Assembly (NCBI GenBank): GCA_022376925.1 | Contig: JAIOJX010000025.1 | Location: 142,311,301-142,375,300 of the forward strand | Source: Tragulus kanchil | Taxonomy: Eukaryota; Chordata; Mammalia; Artiodactyla; Tragulidae | DNA: 64,000 nt | Direction of reading: 5' to 3' | Part shown: one piece after another, positions 60,095 to 64,000 of the stretch | Layout: every line of letters begins with the position of its first letter | How positions within the stretch are numbered: position 1 is the stretch's first letter | Made by a program: the position numbers and the translations under genes | Notes under the pieces: generated by a model | What the model saw: the letters and a program-made list of their open reading frames with translations, nothing else | Databases searched by the model: none | Told to the model about the DNA's origin: nothing

Positions 60095-60225
60095 GGATTT
60101 CAAACAGGGGCTCTGTGGTAACCTGGAGGGTGGGATGGGGAGGTAGGTGGGGGGAAGGTTTGAAAAGCGGGGTCATATATACACCTATGGAGGATTCATA
60201 TATTTTTATATTTGCAATTGCCTAC
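60095..60225 (+). mobile_element. L1 3' UTR fragment
   Basis: GGGCTCTGTGGTAACCTGGA and GGTAGGTGGGGGGAAGGTTT followed by ATACACCTATGGAGGATTCA matches the common ruminant L1 3'-end pattern. Confidence 0.65.
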
Positions 60226-60384
60226 CCCACATTATTTTGAATCCAGTAAGGAACTCAATTAGCAATTTATATACCCTGAAGCAATTCTATAAACTTAAAT
60301 ATTAACAGGCATATAAAAGCATTTCATATTTGTTTCTTAAAAATGTATTGCAATGTTTAACTATTACTGTACTATGTTTTCTAG

Positions 60385-60810
60385 CTGTATTGGGATACAA
60401 CTGACATACAACGCTGTATCATTTTAAGGTATATAGCATGGTGATTTGATAGATGCATGCATTGCAAAATGATTACCACAATAAACTTAGTTAACATGTT
60501 CCTTACCTTATGTAACTATTTTTTTATGGTGAGCATATTTAAGATTTACTCTCTTAACAGCTTGAAGTGTATAATACAGCATTGTTAATCTATAGTCACC
60601 ATGCTGAAAGTCAGATGTCTAAATCCTATTTATCTTGTAACTAGAAGTCTGTCCCCTTTGACTAAGATCTGCCATTTCCCCCATCCTCCAGCACCATTCT
60701 ACCCTAATTCTGTAAGTTTGGCTTTTTTACAGATTCCACATTTAAGTGAGATCATGCAGTATTTGTCTTTCTCTATCTGACTTATTTCACTTAGCATAAT
60801 TGTTTGGCTA
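60385..60810 (-). mobile_element. Old L1 LINE 3' UTR
   Basis: Reverse orientation: GGGATACAACTGACATACAA, ATTACCACAATAAACTTAGT, ATAGTCACCATGCTGAAAGT, GAGATCATGCAGTATTTGTC, CTTATTTCACTTAGCATAAT. A classic eutherian L1M-type 3' UTR, diverged. Confidence 0.85.
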
Positions 60811-61206
60811 TGTTTACTTACAAAATATGCTGTAGTATGAATAAAAAATCAATGTAGTAGCAACTAAAATTAATCAATTTTATATGAGTACTTTCCTCAT
60901 GTCAGAAGCAAGAGCAAGTTAAGCTGCCAAAGGAGTTCAGGACATTTTATCTATTACTCTGCATGTAGGACTTAGATAACTATCATATCTAAATAATAGT
61001 TGTAAAATAATACATTGGTTAAATCACAGAATCAACTCACAGGACATTGACAGCAAGAAACATCATATACTTTTGTTTCTTGCTTTCCAATTCAATTTTA
61101 GAGACTGTATGTGATATATAACACCAATTATAGTGTCATATATCTGTCTTGAATCTACATAGATATATTTTATATTTATGAAAGAGTTTCCCGAATTACA
61201 TTACTG
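60811..61206. other. Unclassified AT-rich sequence
   Basis: No gene or repeat family recognised. Confidence 0.4.
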
Positions 61207-63306
61207 AAACTAAATTCCTATATATAAAACTATTACAGTTTTGAGGTTTCTGCAACTCTTGCATCTATGTGCAGTTGCATACCTGGAATGACACTAGACA
61301 GGAGATGGTAGGGGTTGATGTTGGCCAGGACGCCATGCTTGTAATGCTTGGTGGCATCTAGCACAAATCAAGATTCGGAGATTACATGTCACTCTTGATA
61401 CACTGAGACCTTATGGTAGTCAAAGTTCCATGAAATTTAAAAGAAGTCATCCATGTAATGACACTATCCTGGTGTTATTAATATTACACATTTTAGGATG
61501 AAATTTTCCACTCAAGCATTGGGAACTAGAATCCACCTGGTGCCACTGTGACCTCTATCAGACATATCTGGTGCAAAGTTAGGCACAAGCTTCTAAGATC
61601 GTTCACTTGTTTATTTTTTCCACAGTTGGACTAAGACCATGAATCCTGCAGACACTTGCTAGGAAGCCCTCTTCCCTCATGGTTTTTCTAAAGGTAGAGG
61701 GTTTCAGATGGATGATATTAATAAAATGGAACAAAGACTAGGCATTCTTTAAAGTTGCAGTATTGAAAACAGTTTGTTCCAGGTTTGATTAGAGGTCAGC
61801 AGGATCTTGCCCTCAATGATCAAGAGAGACTCTTAGTTATATTTTGTCTGGAAGAGCTAGAGTAGTTCTGTCCTGTTTATTAGATGTAATTATTTATAGT
61901 CTTGCTTCCAGTCATACATACTACATTGAATGATAAGTTATATAATCACACTGCTTAAAAGGTATCTTAAACTTTCTTCTCCCTATTCCATGGCCTGATA
62001 TGAAGGTCTCTAGATAACTGCTAAGGGAATTCTAGTCAATGCCCTCCTTTTCATGAGTACTCTGGAAATTTAAGGCAGGGCTTAAGGTTTTAGGAACTTC
62101 TTTCATATGGAGGACTCTAATTTTAATACCTCAGTCACACAACAGAATAGGAAAAAATCTTGATCATTACAATCAGAAACAACCTACGTTTTCATTTCAG
62201 CTTTTATACTAGTAGTTGCTATAATTTTTGTCTTACAAAAGATTTTAATTTCTTAAACTAAATTCCTATCTATAAAACTATTACAGTTTTGAGGTTTCTG
62301 CAACTCTTGCATCTATGTGCAGTTGCATACCTGGAATGACACTAGACAGGAGATGGTAGGGGTTGATGTTGGCCAGGACGCCATGCTTGTAATGCTTGGT
62401 GGCATCTAGCACAAATCAAGATTCGGAGATTACATGTCACTCTTGATACACTGAGACCTTATGGTAGTCAAAGTTCCATGAAATTTAAAAGAAGTCATCC
62501 ATGTAATGACACTATCCTGGTGTTATTAATATTACACATTTTAGGATGAAATTTTCCACTCAAGCATTGGGAACTAGAATCCACCTGGTGCCACTGTGAC
62601 CTCTATCAGACATATCTGGTGCAAAGTTAGGCACAAGCTTCTAAGATCGTTCACTTGTTTATTTTTTCCACAGTTGGACTAAGACCATGAATCCTGCAGA
62701 CACTTGCTAGGAAGCCCTCTTCCCTCATGGTTTTTCTAAAGGTAGAGGGTTTCAGATGGATGATATTAATAAAATGGAACAAAGACTAGGCATTCTTTAA
62801 AGTTGCAGTATTGAAAACAGTTTGTTCCAGGTTTGATTAGAGGTCAGCAGGATCTTGCCCTCAATGATCAAGAGAGACTCTTAGTTATATTTTGTCTGGA
62901 AGAGCTAGAGTAGTTCTGTCCTGTTTATTAGATGTAATTATTTATAGTCTTGCTTCCAGTCATACATACTACATTGAATGATAAGTTATATAATCACACT
63001 GCTTAAAAGGTATCTTAAACTTTCTTCTCCCTATTCCATGGCCTGATATGAAGGTCTCTAGATAACTGCTAAGGGAATTCTAGTCAATGCCCTCCTTTTC
63101 ATGAGTACTCTGGAAATTTAAGGCAGGGCTTAAGGTTTTAGGAACTTCTTTCATATGGAGGACTCTAATTTTAATACCTCAGTCACACAACAGAATAGGA
63201 AAAAATCTTGATCATTACAATCAGAAACAACCTACGTTTTCATTTCAGCTTTTATACTAGTAGTTGCTATAATTTTTGTCTTACAAAAGATTTTAATTTC
63301 TTAAAC
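61207..63306. repeat. Tandem duplication 19, period 1048
   Basis: Copy 1 is 61207-62254 and copy 2 is 62255-63306, abutting with AAAC microhomology. A near-start ATATATAA to ATCTATAA change is the main visible difference. The unit itself is unclassified, has no repeat I can name and no supported gene. Confidence 0.97.
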
Positions 63307-63679
63307 AAATATACAATTCATCATCTATAACCTTATATTCTTATTAAGCTGGATTTTGTAAGAAGGCAGGTGTTTCTTAAAGTTTCTTATTTTGTGCTAT
63401 ATATCTTAGTTCTGGAAATGATACTTTCAAAAGATGGTGATACATAAAGGTTTGTTGAATGACGAAAAGTAAGGGAGGGCTTTGGCCCATCAGTTTTCAG
63501 TGATGACACGGAAGTGTGATAGCATGGAAAGGTTTTTGGGAATGTGTAGGTTCAACATCACTGTCTTTCTTCTTCTAAAGTGCTTGTTGGTCGTGTCTAA
63601 TATTATCTTATTAAAAACTAAAAACACTGCCAAAACTTGGTATAACTACCAAAACTTGGTGATATATATATTTTGCTAA
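63307..63679. other. Unclassified sequence
   Basis: The 65-codon frame at 63482-63679 has no recognisable feature. Confidence 0.35.
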
Positions 63680-63689
63680 CTTTTTTTTT

Positions 63690-64000
63690 TAAAGATTTAT
63701 TTATTTATTTATTTTGGGCAGGGGTCGGGTTGGGGAGGGAGGGGAGCAGACAGGCTACTTCTATTGGTCTTTCATTTCTCTATTTTCATCCGTCTTTGTT
63801 CTTTGGCTCCTGTGGGCCTCCCATCGCGGTGGCCTTTGCTGTTGCAGAGCACTGGCTCTGGGCGCATGCGCCCCAGAGCTCCGGCTCAGTAATTGGACAC
63901 ATTGGTCCAGCCACTCCACGGCACGTGGGATCTTCCCAGGCCAGGGATCGAACCCGCGCCCCTTGCACTGCAAGGCGGTGTCCTTACCCACTGGACCACC
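63690..64000 (-). mobile_element. CHR-type SINE running off the right end
   Basis: Reverse orientation. T-rich tail complement with (TTTA)n at 63680-63715, a G-rich linker, then GTGGGCCTCCCATCGCGGTG, GCACTGGCTCTGGGCGCATG and the head through TACCCACTGGACCACC, where the window stops. Relatively undecayed (CpGs retained), so probably young. The 76- and 60-codon frames are shadows. Confidence 0.87.

Noticed and set aside
584..63306. CRISPR array or satellite array from the regular repeats
   Set aside because: Each unit occurs only two or three times, units are unrelated to each other, and they are about 1.1 kb long. Neither pattern fits.
1..64000. Segmental duplication created by transposons
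   Set aside because: Breakpoints do not coincide with shared SINE or LINE copies on both sides, so recombination between repeats cannot explain the set.

Overview
The window looks like AT-rich intergenic DNA from a pecoran ruminant (cattle, sheep, goat, buffalo or a close relative). The evidence is the density of ruminant-specific repeats: Bov-tA-type SINEs with a BovB-derived tail, 3'-truncated BovB (RTE) LINEs, CHR-type tRNA-derived SINEs, L1 3' ends and a few old MIR fragments. I could not narrow the species further. I find no supportable protein-coding gene, rRNA, tRNA gene or CRISPR array. The open frames are short (none above 118 codons), and most lie in SINE/LINE sequence or occur twice because the DNA under them is duplicated.

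The dominant structure is a series of 19 direct tandem duplications spread from about 0.6 to 63.3 kb. Each has a period of only about 1.05 to 1.27 kb and two nearly identical copies. Starts of the first copies are near 584, 2564, 4859, 7317, 12565, 16838, 18722, 21140, 23884, 25598, 29690, 34077, 36118, 40189, 44814, 50188, 52194, 57653 and 61207. Together they add about 21 kb, a third of the window. Five neighbouring pairs overlap, so some segments appear three times. Some junctions are clean with 1-5 bp microhomology. Others carry short filler that is either a degraded version of the sequence that should precede the unit or a second copy of sequence from inside it. Copies differ mostly by homopolymer-length changes, and errors cluster at junction-proximal ends.

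The simplest reading is assembly false duplication: overlapping contig or gap-fill ends of about 1.1 kb that were joined without being collapsed. A real biological burst of templated tandem duplication would be remarkable, but it is the less likely explanation.

Under the duplications, by region: 0.6-2.5 kb has a BovB fragment and a Bov-tA; 5-7 kb a Bov-tA and an L1 3' end; 7.9-9.3 kb a CHR-type SINE; 11.4-12.3 kb an old L1 3' end; 16.5-17.0 kb a solo class II-like LTR with a 6-bp target duplication; 17.7-20.2 kb an L1 3' UTR present three times; 23.3-32.1 kb mixed SINEs; 32.1-32.7 kb an old LTR-like stretch; 34.3-36.1 kb a cluster of three Bov-tA copies, duplicated; 38-44 kb L1, BovB and MIR; 47 kb an L1 with a nested SINE; 49.4-54.4 kb a probable ERV-L-like internal remnant broken by SINEs; 55-57.6 kb SINEs, one with a perfect 16-bp target duplication, and a MIR; 60 kb L1 fragments; and a CHR-type SINE running off the right end. 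Nothing indicates that these elements work together as a system.
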